This document shows, one piece after another, positions 40,187 to 50,941 of a stretch of 64,000 nt of DNA. Under the pieces are notes generated by a model, which was given only the letters and a program-made list of their open reading frames with translations, ran no database searches and was not told the DNA's origin. The first letter of the stretch is position 1. Each line of letters opens with the position of its first letter. The position numbers were made by a program, and so were the translations under genes. Source of the DNA: Platanthera guangdongensis (lineage: Eukaryota > Streptophyta > Magnoliopsida > Asparagales > Orchidaceae); contig CM077163.1 in NCBI GenBank assembly GCA_039583875.1, positions 112,911,213 through 112,975,212 of the forward strand, in the 5' to 3' direction.

Positions 40187-42239
40187 AAAAGTGCGACGGG
40201 TGACGAATCTGTACCAAAATTGGAAATTGGCAGGGATACACGGCCTGGGACATGGGTGTGTCCGAGGGCGTGTCAGAGTAGTTCAAAGTTCTGGCAAAAG
40301 ATCAGGCAGAAATCTGGGTTCGACGATCGTCGAGCTGCGGTCGATGATCTGGTCTAAATGTTGTGTTCGACGATCGGGCCAACTATTTGGGTTCGACGAT
40401 CGTCGAGCAGCGGTCGACGATCGGGCCAGCTTTCCGTGGGTTCGACGATCGGGCCGCGCGTTCGACGATTTGGCCAGAGTGTTGAGTTCGACGATCGGGC
40501 CATAGATCTCCATTCGACGATCTGTCAGCGGTCGACGATCTTGGTTCAATGATCGTCGAGCACGGGGCTGTTTCTGGCGTATCTGACTCGGTCGACGCGG
40601 AGTGTCGACGCACGGTATTGGCGGGAGTTGACTAATTGTTCCGAAATTGATGCGGACGTGTCCTTCTCCTGTAGGTGCACCATGTGGTGTTTAGCCACAT
40701 TCTTCCAGGTCAGACCTGGATCGTGCCAGTGCATCCCTTTTAGTGGGATCCGACGGCTGTGCTTATTCCCGAAAGAGTTATACCGAGAGAAGGGTTGCAG
40801 AACCCTTATTTTTCCTGCCGTGTTCTCTGTCTAAATCCTAGAGAGAGGGCAGAGCAAATGAGGAAGATGAAGCTTAGATCCAGTCTTTGGAGGAGTTTTA
40901 GAGCTCCAAATCACGAGCCGACTTCAGATCTACGAAGGCAAGGAGATTGCGGTGCTTTTCATCCGCGTACATTTCCATGGCGCCAAGGAAGAACGCTAGG
41001 GTAACGATTCTCTACTTAAGCATGTGATGCTCTACTTCTTTTGTATAGGAAGCCCGCTCTCGCGATTTTGCGGTGAGTTGTAGGCGTTCCTTCGGGTAGA
41101 TATGTGAAGTCCCCGTTGTGTAGAGTACGTAAACAAGAACAGACATAGGCATGATGTGTGAAGCCTATCCGGACATGTTGGTCTTGATCGGTGATGTTGC
41201 ATTGCATAAATGCTGTAGAAGACTCCGTGCGAATAATTGTTTTTTGGGTTGTCTACGTGGTAGATTGCAACAGGGAGCCTTGGGGATTAACCCTAAGGTG
41301 TACCTGGAAAACTGGGCGGATGCGAGATCTTTCCAACTTGGTGGCCTGGGAGCCAATTTGACCATAACTTGGTTATGTGTTGTGTGTAAACGATTTGGGA
41401 CTCGGGAAAGTTTGACCCGCGCATATGTTTTAAACTAACGTTGCGGTGTGAGCAATGGGTCAGGCGGAACTATACCCGCTCTATGTTGTTTGGTTAAAGA
41501 GACTTAAAGTTACTTGGCACTTACCGTTGGCATAGATGGGGGGTCTTAGGCAGTGGCCAGAAAGACCAAATGCTCACGAGAGATTGCTGTCCCGGGGACG
41601 GTGGTGAGTCGGCAGACTTAGACTGTGATCACCGAGAATGTGACCTGAGAGCACGGGGCGTGTGGCCGTGCGTGCCAACGCCTGTGATGCAATGTATCTA
41701 CTTACTGCTTGGTTGTGCTAATAAAATGCAGGGAAGGAGTATTGCCGCCCCGAATTGGGGGCGGGATCGTTATAATTTGGTCAACATTGCTGACCGTTGC
41801 TTTTGTTTGCCACCGTGCGGTGGTTTGTTGCTTGCAGGTGCTGCTGGACCAAGCGGTCAATAGCGGGCTAAAGCCCAAATTGCGAAGCCGGCCCTCGAAT
41901 GCCTAATTGGAGTATTTACTTGCTTTTGTTCATGTATGACCGGCATGCGTGCCGTGGTATGGAAAACAGGTAATAAGAGTAAACCATTTGTAAGGCCTTA
42001 AGGCCAGTACTTGTGTATGTACTTCATTCCTATTTGGCTTGTTAGTGGACATTCATGCTTGTTGCTGGGTTCTTTTAATTGCAACTTATAAAACTGCTTC
42101 CGCTAGAATGCTATGTGTAGGACATTGTGATTGGTTGGATGGTTTCCATTGAGTAACCACCCGGTCTGTCTGTGGTATATGGCATCGGGCACCGGTCGGA
42201 CCTACTGCTATATGCTATGCGACGGATAGGGGTGTTACA
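40187..42239 (+). repeat. Gypsy B 5' LTR (2053 bp, 5' end truncated)
   Basis: Begins AAAAGTGCGACGGGTG, which is position 19 of the 3' LTR, and ends GGATAGGGGTGTTACA. It is closely similar to 47129-49199 along its whole length. Short open frames in it (for example 41151-41438, 41570-41863) occur in both LTRs but have no recognisable domain. Confidence 0.88.
40315..40614. repeat. TTCGACGATCGTCGAGC array in Gypsy B 5' LTR
   Basis: About eleven units in 260 bp. Alternating types are GTTCGACGATCGTCGAGC, GGTCGACGATCGGGCC, GTTCGACGATTTGGCC and GTTCGACGATCGGGCC. The core TCGACGATCGTCGA is a perfect 14-bp palindrome. Confidence 0.9.
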
Positions 42240-42242
42240 ATT

Positions 42243-42253
42243 TGGTATCAGAC
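42243..42253 (+). other. Gypsy B primer binding site
   Basis: TGGTATCAGAC, three bases after the LTR end, identical to Gypsy A. Confidence 0.82.
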
Positions 42254-42440
42254 TACTGGTTTCGGTCAGGCTTAGAATGAATTCGTGGGCGAATTCTTTT
42301 TAAGGGGTTGTGAGCACATGTGTGTGCGTCATCGTTATAACAACAAAAGAACCCATGAATCTCCACTTAGGAATGAAAATACACGTGTTTGGGGAACCTG
42401 CGTGTTCCTATAATTGATGTTTGCAATTTTATTTGGTCGT

Positions 42441-43611
42441 TTAACGGTGTTTTGTACCACTATAAGTGACCAGAAGCGGTGTTGGGGCGTTGGAACGTCG
42501 GGTTTCTGAGGCTACCAGTGCACCAAATGATGCTCCTGCAACACCTCCGTCGGTTGAGACCATACGATTGGTGGCCGAATCAGTGTTGGCCTTGATTAAT
42601 GCACAGCCTGCAAGGCAAATGTAGCAGCCCACTACTGTGATGGAGCAGTTACCTCTTCCATAGGTTGAGCCAAGGAGAGTGAAGCAGGTAGTAGTGGAGT
42701 CGTTGGTGCCAAGGAGGGCAACCGGGAGACAGCTCAAACATGTCATGAGCTTTAATCCTCCGGTATTCTCAGGGTTGGGAACCCCATCTCAAGCTGAAGA
42801 CTAGCTCTCCAGGGTGAAGAGAGTCTTGAAAGCAACGGAGACGGAGGAGTGGCAAATGACCACCATTGCTACGTTCCTTTTGGACGGTGAAGCGAGATTG
42901 TGGTGGGAAGGTTTGGAGCTGCATCTATTGAGAGGTAGGCAACTGACAGACGTCTCAATGGAGGAGTTCTCGTGACTGTTCTTGGCGAGGTACCTCCCTT
43001 CGTCGCAGAGGATAGCGTTGGAGAACAAGTTCCTGAATTTGGTTCAAGGAGACAACAGCGTGGATTAATATCTCCATGAGTTCACTTGATTGAGTCGATA
43101 TGCTTGCTCCACCATCGCGGATGAGGAGCGCAAGACGAATCGATTCTATGAAGGGTTGAGAGATGAGTTGAGACAACTACTCTCGGGGCCGATGACGCAG
43201 GGTTTCTTGACCTTGGTTAACACGGCCCGGTCCTTGGAGAAGGACATGAAGAATGTACAAGCAAAGAAAAGCATTGGTCATAAGAAGTCTGGGTTCAAAG
43301 TGTCGACTACTTCAAAGTCCGGCTATCAAAGGTTCTTTAAGAAGTCTAGGACTTCGGGTCCAGCTCCTTCTTCTGGTGCTTCTGGGGCGACTACGGGTCG
43401 GACCCCGGGTGCATGTTTTGCTTGTGGAAGCCGGGGCATTTTGCCCGTGACTGTTGGAGCGAACATCCCAAGTCCGAAAGGAAGTCGGGAGCAACTTATG
43501 AAGAGAAGGGCAAGGCGGTGGAGTCAACCGCGTCCCATTATGCTATGGCCCAACCGAGGGTGTATAATCTTGGCCAACAGGAGGCCATTAAATAGGAGGA
43601 TGTGGTGATAA
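42441..43611 (+). pseudogene. Gypsy B gag
   Basis: The Gag frame runs through RQLKHVMSFNPPVFSGLGTP, EEWQMTTIATFLLDGEARLW, then the open block 43090-43410 with ADEERKTNRFYEGLRDELRQ and LVNTARSLEKDMKNVQ. In-frame stops upstream (about 42621, 42661, 42804, 42975, 43066 and 43088) are mostly CAA/CAG/CGA/TGG turned into stops. The zinc knuckle needs a shift at about 43427, where one G of GGGAAG is missing. Downstream the other frame reads KPGHFARDCWSEHPKSERK and AMAQPRVYNLGQQEAIK. A TAG at 43593 precedes EDVVI and the candidate intron. Confidence 0.85.
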
Positions 43612-43687
43612 GTAAAGTTTAGATTTATAGCAAGTTAATCTTTTAAATACTTGTTATGTGCTTGTTACCTTACCACTGCTTGTTTAG
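43612..43687 (+). other. Candidate 76-nt intron between Gag and protease of Gypsy B
   Basis: The donor A|GTAAAG (43611/43612) and the acceptor TTGTTTAG|G (43687/43688) bound an AT-rich 76-nt interval with several stops. Removing it joins base 43611, the first base of a codon in the zinc-knuckle frame, to 43688-43689, giving VVIS-FVFICENPARALF in frame with the protease. Element D has a 130-nt GT-AG interval at the equivalent codon. Confidence 0.55.
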
Positions 43688-46600
43688 GTTTTGTTTTTAT
43701 TTGTGAAAATCCGGCAAGAGCACTCTTCGATACAGGAGCTTCACACTCCTTCTTGTCCGAAGGATTCATATCACGTATCGGAGTACCTTTTTCGATGGCG
43801 AAGGACAAGTTGGATGTGTTGTTGCCCAATGGGTGTTTGATGCGCGCGGATAAAATTTGCGGTGTTAAGATTCGCATTGGGAATCAAGAGTTCGATCTGC
43901 AAGCATTGTTACTACCGTTGGTGGAGTTCGACGTTATATTTGGCATGGACTAGCTCTCGAAGCAGCGAGCCTATATTGATTGCGGTAGCAAGGAAGTCAA
44001 GCTGGGAGCAGGTCATGAGATGACTTTCACGTGCTTGAAGTGGTCGAGCAAGATGTTGATATCTGCTCTTCAGGTGGTGAAGGCGGTTCGTGCCGGTGCA
44101 GAACTGTTCTTTACACTAGTGGAGGTTGCAACGCCTAAGCCCGTGTTGGATAGTATATCAGTGGTATCAGAGTACCCTAATGTGTTCCCTGCAGATCTTC
44201 CTGGAGCCCCAACGTAGCGGGGGATAGATTTTACGATAGAGCTCGTACCAGGTGCAAAGCCTGTGTCACGCTCTCCATATCGGCTAGCGCCTAAGGAAAT
44301 GGCGGAGCTGAAGGTTCAACTGCAAGAGTTTTTGGAGCAAGGGTATGTGCATCCAAGTTCCTCGCCTTGGAGTGCGTCGGTCCTCTTTGTTAAGAAAAAG
44401 GACGAAAGCTTTAGGCTATGTATTGATTATCGGGAGCTCAACAAGTTGACGGAAAAGAACAAGTACCTGATCCCCGGGATTGATGATTTATTCGATCAGT
44501 TAGTCGGGTCGACGGTGTATTCAAAGTTGGATCTCAAGTCCGGGTACTATCAGCTGCGAATAAGGGAGAGTGATATCCCGAAGGCAGCGTTCAGTACGAG
44601 ATACGGGCATTACGATTTTACGGTCATGCCGTTTGGGCTGACTAATGCGTCGTCAGTGTTCATGGATTTGATGAACAGGACCTTCAGGGAGTACTTGGAC
44701 CATTTTGTGATCGTCTTCATCGACGATATTGTGGTGTACTCGCAGAGTGAGGAAGATCACTTCAGGCATCTTCATTTGGTTTTGGAGACTCTATGGAGGA
44801 ATCAATTGTACGCCAAGTTCTCGAAGTGCGAGTTTTGGTTGTCCAGGGTGGCGTTCCTCGGTCATATAGTGAGTGGGGAAGGTATTGTAGTGGATCCGGC
44901 GAAGATTGTTGCGATACGGGAGTGGCCTGAGCTTTATACTGTAGCGGAAGTCTGAAGCTTTTTGGGGCTTGCTGGATATTATAGGCGCTTCATAGAGAAC
45001 TTCCCGCGGATAGCGTTACCTCTCACTACTTTGACGAGTAAGGAGCAGAAGTTCGTTTGGACGTCGGAGTGTGCGCGAGCTTTCGAGGAGTTGAAATGTC
45101 GGTTGACCATGGCGCCTGTGCTGAGTTCGCCGAGTGGGACCGAAGGTTATGAGATTTATAGCGATGCTTCGGTCAATGGTTTGGGTTGTGTGCTGTTACA
45201 GCATGGAAGCGTTTTAGCATATGGCTCGAGACAGCTGAAGGTGCACGAGAGGAACTATCCGGTCCATGACTTGGAGTTAGCAGCCGTGATTTTTGCCTTG
45301 AAGCTGTGGAGGCATTATTTGTACGGTGTGAAGATTGATATTTACACTGATCACAAGAGCCTGAAGTATTTGATTGATCAGAAAGATCTGAATATGCGAC
45401 AATGTAGATGGATGGAGTTCCTAGAGGACTATACATTCAAGATCCACTACGTGCCTGGTAAAGGTAATGAAGTTGCGGACACGTTGAGTCGCCGAGCCCC
45501 AGCTCAAGCCAATTGGCTGTCGATCCATGACGAGCGGTTAGTTCGGGAGTTGGAGGCATTGGAGATTGTTTGTGTAGATAAGCAGTCAAGTGCTGAAGCA
45601 CTCTTGAATTGGACTGAAGTTCAATATGACCTGGCTGATCGGATTCGGCAGGCATTGGATTTGGATGACCACTTGAAGCAGTTCATGGTAGAGGCTCTGG
45701 ATGGGTCAAATTCCCAATTCGTTGTGGAGGACGGATTGCTTTGGAAAGACGGTCGTCTTTGCGTCCCAAGCGTGGGCAGTTTGTGGGTGGATTTGTTATA
45801 CGAGGCGCACCATACTTAGTACTCAATTCACCTGAGGAGCACAAAGATGTACTGTGACGTTAAGAAACTGATTTGGTGGTCGAGTTTGAAGAAGGATGTG
45901 GCGCTCTATGTGGCGAAGTGCCAAACTTGCGCCTTGGTAAAGGCAGAGTGCCAAAAGCCGGGAGGATTTCTGAAGTCCTTGCCTATTCCGGAGTGGAAAT
46001 TCGACGACATCTCTATAGACTTTGTGCACGGATTGCCAAGGTCACAAAAGTGGAACGATGTCATCTGGGTGGTCGTAGATCGGCTAACTAAGGTGTCGCA
46101 TTTCATTCCGCATAGGAAGGATGATCCGGTGGAAAAGTTGGCAAAGTTATATGTGGATAACATTGTGCGGCTTCATGGTGTGCCCCACAGCATCGTGAGT
46201 GACCGAGATGGACGGTTCACATCCAATGATTGGAGGCTATTGCAGCAAATGTTGGGAACAAAGTTAAAATTCAACAGAACCTTCCATCCACAAACGAATG
46301 GGCAGACCAAGAGGGTCAATAGGACTATGGAAGACATGCTCCGCATGTGTCTCTTGGACTTTGGAAAGCAATGAGAAGACCATCTTTATTTCGTGGAATT
46401 TGCGTACAACAATAGCTACCAGGCGAGTACTCAAATGGCGCCATTCGAGGCCCTTTATGGTAGAAGATGTCGCACGCCGTTGTCCTGGTTGGAAATGGGT
46501 AAGTCAAAGTTGTACAAGCGTCTAGAGGTGGAAGATGCTACTTCATTGGTACGAACCATTCGGGAGAGATTGCTTATCGCTAAGGACCGGCAAGCGAAGA

Positions 46601-47067
46601 ACTATAATGCCAAGCACAGGAATGTGGAGTTCGCTGTGGGCGACTGAGTGTACTTAAAGATCAAGCCGTTCAAGGGTGTCTCGTGGGTGCGGACCTTGAA
46701 AAAACTAAGCTCGAGGTACCTTGGGCCGTTTGAGGTTCTGGAGCGGATTGGCGAAGCGGCTTATTGGTTGAAGCTATCGGTGGAGCTTAGTGGTTTACAT
46801 GATCTATTCTATATATCGGTGCTACGGAAGGCGGTGCAAGAGCCTTCGCAAGTGATCGCGGTTGATCAAGTGTCGGTGGATAGTGGGTTGACGACAAAGG
46901 TCAAGCCCGTGCGGATTGAAGACTCAGAAGTCAAGCGGCTACGCAATAACGAGATCTGGATGGTTAGGTTCCGATGGGATAATTGCGATCGAGAGGAGCT
47001 CTCTTGGGAACGAGAGCAGACTATGCTTGACGAGTATCTGGAGTTGTTCCGCTCAGGTACAATTTAA
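43688..47067 (+). pseudogene. Gypsy B pol: PR, RT, RNase H, INT, chromodomain-like tail
   Basis: A single frame throughout. Protease ALFDTGASHSFLSEGF (about 43720-43770). RT 44230-44955 with [38 protein letters not shown] and the catalytic [12 protein letters not shown]. RNase H 44962-45540 with EIYSDASVNGLGCVLLQHG, YTDHKSLKYLIDQKDLNMR and KGNEVADTLSRRA. Integrase 45800-46640: zinc-binding CQTCALVKAECQKPGG, catalytic Asp in SIDFVHGLP and VSDRDGRF; the D,D-35-E Glu position is AAG, Lys (46309-46311). C-terminal VYLKIKPFKGVSWVRTLKKL and EVKRLRNNEIWMVRFRWDN. In-frame stops at 43951, 44215, 44953, 45817, 46372 and 46645, mostly TGG or CGA/CAG changed by one transition; I found no frameshift. Confidence 0.93.
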
Positions 47068-47114
47068 TTTGTACTTATCTTTCCTTTATGTAATTTCGTG
47101 GACGAAATTCTTTT

Positions 47115-47128
47115 AAGAGGGGGAGAGT
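47115..47128 (+). other. Gypsy B polypurine tract
   Basis: AAGAGGGGGAGAGT directly before the 3' LTR start TGTAACGCCCC at 47129. Confidence 0.87.
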
Positions 47129-49199
47129 TGTAACGCCCCGAAACTCAAAAGAGCGACGGGTGAAGAACCTGTACCAAATTTGGAATTTGGCAAGGGTACA
47201 CGGCCTGGGACACGGGTGTGTCCAAGGCGTGTCGGAGTAGTTCAAAGTTCTGGCAAAAGATCAGGCAGAAATCTGGGTTCGACGATCATCGAGCAGCGGT
47301 CGACGGTCTGGTCTAAATGCTGTGTTCGACGATCGTGCCAACTATCTGGGTTCGACGATTGTCGAGCAGCGGTCGACGATCGGGCCAGCTTTCCATGGGC
47401 TTGACGATCGGGCCGCACGTTTGACGATTTGGCCAGAGTGTTGCGTTCGACGATCGGGCCATAGATCTTCGTTCGACTATCTGTCAGCGGTCGACGATCT
47501 TGGTTCGACGATCGTCGAGCGCGGGGCTGTTTCTGGCGTATCTGACTCGGTCGATGCGGAGTGTCGACGCACGGGATTGGCGTGAGTTGACTAATTGTTC
47601 TGACATTGATGCGGACGTGTCCTGATCCTGTAGGTGTACCATGTGGTGTTTAGCCCCATTCGTCCAGGTCAAACTTGGATCGTGCCTGTGCATCCCTTTT
47701 AGTCGGATCCGACGGCTGTGCTTATTCCCGAAAGAGTTATACAGAGAGAAGGGTTTCAGAACCCTTATTTTTCCTGCTGTGTTCTTTGTCTAAATCCTAG
47801 AGAGAGAGGAGTGCAAAGGAGGAGGAAGAAGCTTAGATCCAGTCTTTGGAGGAGTTTTAGAGCTCCAAATTGCGAGCTGACTTCGGATCTACGAAGGCAA
47901 GGAGATTGCGGTGCTTTTCATCCGCGTACATTTCCATGGCGCCAAGGAAGAACGCTAGGGTAATGATTCTCTACTTGAGCATGTGAAGCTATACTTCTTT
48001 TGCATAGGAAGCCCGCTCTCGCGAGTTTCCGGTGAGTTGGAGGCGTTCCTTCGGGTAGATATGTGAAGTCCCCATTGTGTAGAGTCCGTAAACGAGAACG
48101 GACATAGGCATTATATGTGAAGCCTATCGGGACATGTTGGTCTGGATCGGTGATGTTGCATTGCATAAATTCCGGAGAAGACTCCGTGCGAATGTTTATT
48201 TTTCGGGTTGTCTACGTGGTAGATTGCAACAGGGAGCCTTGGGGATTAACCCTAAGGTACACCCGGAAAACTGGACGGATGCGAGATCTTGCCAACTTTG
48301 TGGCCTGGGAGCCAATTTGACCATAACTGGATTATGTGTTGTGTGTAAACGATTTGGGACTCGGGAAAGTTTGACACGCGCATATGTTTTAAATTAACGT
48401 TGCAGTGTGAGCAACAGGTCAGGCCGAACCGTACCCGATCTATGTCGTTCGGTTAAAGAGACCTAAAGTTACTTGGCACTTACCGTTGGCATAGATGGAG
48501 GGTCTTATGCAGTGGCCAGAAAGACCAAATGCTCAAGAGAGATTGCCGTCCCGGGGACGGTGGTGAGTCGGCAGACTTAGACTGTGATCACCGAGAATGT
48601 GCCCTGAGTGCATGGGGCGTATGGCCGTGCGTGCCAACGCCTGTGATGCAATGTATTTATTTACTGCTTGGTTGTGCTAATGAAATGCAGGGAAGGAGCA
48701 TCGCTGCCCCGAATTGGGGGCGGGATCGTTATAATTTGGTCAGCATTGCTGACCGTTGCCTTTGTTTGCCACCGTGCGGTGGTTTGTTGCTTGCAGGTGC
48801 TGCTGGACCAAGCGGTCAATAGCGGGCTAAAGCCCGAATTGCGAAGCCGGCCCTCGAAGGCCTAATTAGAGTGTTTACTTGCTTTTGTTCATGTATGACC
48901 GGCCTGCGTGCCGTAGTATGGAAAACATGTAATAAGAGTAAACCATTTGTAAGGCCTTAAGGCCAGTACTTGTGTATGTACTTCATTCCTATTTGGCTTG
49001 TAAGTGTACATTCATGCTTGTTGATGGGTTCTTTTAATTACAACTTATAAAACTGTTTCCGCTAGAATGGTCTGTGTAGGACGTTGTGATTGGTTGGATG
49101 GTTTCCATTGAGTAACCACCCGGTCTGTCTGTGGTATATGGCGTCGGGCCCCGGCCGGACCTACTGCTATATGCTATGCGACGGATAGGGGGTGTTACA
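47129..49199 (+). repeat. Gypsy B 3' LTR (2071 bp)
   Basis: TGTAACGCCCCGAAAC to GGGGGTGTTACA, complete. It matches 40187-42239 closely. The palindrome array is at 47274-47573. It ends exactly where Gypsy A LTR sequence resumes at 49200. Confidence 0.92.
47274..47573. repeat. TTCGACGATCGTCGAGC array in Gypsy B 3' LTR
   Basis: Same unit order as 40315-40614 with a few substitutions, such as TTGACGATCGGGCC for TTCGACGATCGGGCC, and no gain or loss of units. This contrasts with the Sire1 array. Confidence 0.9.
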
Positions 49200-49691
49200 G
49201 TTTTCATTATGTATGTATTGCCGGAGAAGACTACATGCCGTTTGTTTTTCGGGTTTCTACGTGGTAGATTACAGAGGGAACTTTGGGGACTAACACCAAG
49301 GAGGACCTGAAAAATTGGATAGAAGCACATTACTTCCAGGTACTGCGGTGTGGTAGTGTTACCGCCGACGGTAGCTCTGTGAGTCCTGTCTCGCAAGGAA
49401 CTGGTGGCTAGTGTGTGGGGTTGTGTGCTCTCGGAGCCCAGCTTGGTGGCATGAGAGCCGACCTTGTGCATAACTAAGTTATGTATTATTGTATGATCGA
49501 TACTGCGGGCCTTGGGGAAGCTTGATTCGCGCCGATGACTTAAATTGACATGGCGGTGTGAGCAACGAGTTGAGTGGAACCGTACCTGCTCTATGTGGTT
49601 CAGTTAAAGAGACTCAAGGTACGTGGCAGTTAGTGTTGGCATAGTGGGCGAGTCTTAGGTTTCAGCCAGAAAGACATAAATGCTCACGATG
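49200..49691 (+). repeat. Gypsy A LTR, second part (after Gypsy B)
   Basis: Begins GTTTTCATTATGTATGTATT, homologous to Gypsy A LTR from about 39982, so 49200-49296 repeats 39982-40078. It continues to GACATAAATGCTCACGATGG, matching the 5' LTR near 30590. The last ~680 bp of the LTR are missing. Confidence 0.8.
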
Positions 49692-50941
49692 GCACCCGGG
49701 TCCTATTTAATTTTTTTAATAAGGTTGAAGGATGTTCGGATAACATTGTTAGACTTTGCATTGCAATACAATCTTTTAATATGGTTGTCGATGTCAACCT
49801 TTGCATTGCAAAATTTTTTATATGCCCCGTCTGTATAATATACAAGCAGTTGTAGACAGGGGACTCTGTGTGAGCCGACATTTGTTGTGGGGCGACATTG
49901 GTTGTGGTGGACGACAATGGTTGGGTGCGGCGACATTGGTAGGGGGCCGCGACATTGGTCCGGGCCCGCGACATTGGTCCGGGGCTGCGACATTGATCGG
50001 GGGCTGCGACATTGGTCGGAGGGTGACAATGATCGGCGGATGCGACATTAGTCGTGGGCGGCGACATTGTTGATGAGAGTCGACATTGGTCATCGGTGGC
50101 GACATTAGTCGTGGGGGGCGACATTGCTCGTGGGGGGCAATATTGATTGTGAATGTCGCATTGGAGCCGGGGGGGGACATTGGTTGTGGAGACGAAAATG
50201 CTTGGGGGCAATCGTGAACAGGGGACCCCATGCAGTTGCAGCGACATTCGGCGGGGGCTGAGACATTCGGCAGTGGCGGGACATTCGGCGGGGGAAAAGA
50301 CAATCGGCGAGGGAGGCGACAATCGACAGGGGCGGCAACAATCGGCGGGGGAGGCGACAATCGAAAGGGCTGTCAACACTTGAAGGGGCGGGGACATGGC
50401 TAATCCTTTGTCGGTACAAATCACCCAAATGCCTTAACATAGCTAATGGAATCATTGATATGATGGTGTTTGATAAGCATTTTTATTTAATCAGATCCAC
50501 TAGTGTTATTCAATAAGATTAGTTGAAAGCTTCATTTGGCGCGGGCGTAATCACAGACAGCAGACACAAACACACGGCAATAAAACAAATGGCCGGCTGC
50601 GGCATTTGCCGGATCCCCCAGAAATGGAGCGAAATGCTCTATTTTGAATCCCGCCCCACGTGTGCCTGCCTAAACAAAGGAAGCCATAGTGATATTCAAT
50701 AAGATTAATTTTTAGCTGTAATTTTAACTTGTTTGTAAATCGCCATAATCTTTTTAACATCACATTCATTATGGTGGTAATGAAAACATACCTCCTCCAC
50801 ACAACATTCCTTCAATTTCAACTACATTTTATTGGTGCTTATAAGGTTCAGGGAAATGCAACATGCCCCAACCTCTGTCCGCTCTCTGATTTTCACTTCC
50901 GCTGCCTTCCAAAATTTATAAAAGTGTAGAGCACGTAAAGA
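49692..50941. other. Unassigned DNA with a minisatellite
   Basis: No coding sequence I can support. The left 180 bp contain TTTGCATTGCAA words repeated near 49755 and 49800. The centre is the minisatellite. The right part (50400-50940) is AT-rich with ATTCAATAAGATTA twice (50508 and 50695). It may be host DNA or an old repeat. Confidence 0.45.
49876..50392. repeat. GC-rich minisatellite, GCGACATTGGTCGGGG unit
   Basis: Some 25 imperfect units of about 18-21 bp: GCGACATTGG followed by TCGGGGGC, TCGTGGGG, TCCGGGGC or similar; toward the right end CGACAATCGGCGGGGGAG. The unit has no stop in several frames, which yields long open frames of Cys/Pro/Ser/Asn-rich sequence on the minus strand. These are by-products. 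Confidence 0.85.

Larger units (their letters stand above)
40187..49199 (+). mobile_element. Gypsy B: Tekay-like chromovirus, nearly full length
   Basis: 5' LTR 40187-42239 (first ~18 bp lost), PBS 42243, gag, candidate intron, PR-RT-RH-INT-C-terminal domain, PPT, 3' LTR 47129-49199. Pol is one frame broken only by stops. Related to Gypsy A in all domains, but the LTRs differ; its LTRs carry the TCGACGATC array. No clean target duplication is visible because of the rearranged left end. Confidence 0.9.
29100..49691 (+). mobile_element. Gypsy A: Tekay-like chromovirus, interrupted twice
   Basis: 5' LTR 29100-31280, PBS 31284, gag, RT, RNase H, integrase and C-terminal domain up to 38830, PPT 38921-38934, 3' LTR from 38935. 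A deleted Sirevirus (34321-37409) separates RNase H from integrase. Gypsy B with a small inverted fragment (40079-49199) interrupts the 3' LTR, whose later part resumes at 49200-49691 with a ~97-bp overlap. The LTR type and the C-terminal sequence around VEVKQLRNK place it with Tekay/Del-like chromoviruses. Confidence 0.85.

Noticed and set aside
40187..42239. Open frames of 60-100 codons repeated in both Gypsy B LTRs (for example 41570-41863 and 48529-48822) as a conserved small protein
   Set aside because: They are repeated only because the LTRs are repeated; no start context, domain or frame conservation in Gypsy A LTRs.
43612..43687. Programmed ribosomal frameshift instead of an intron at the Gag-PR junction
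   Set aside because: The interval contains several stops in both frames and no slippery heptamer is evident, while GT-AG borders preserve phase exactly; still open without RNA data.
49684..50455. Long overlapping open frames (up to 246 codons) rich in Cys, Pro, Ser and Asn
   Set aside because: They lie on a minisatellite whose unit lacks stops in several frames; sequence and length follow the repeat and no domain is present.
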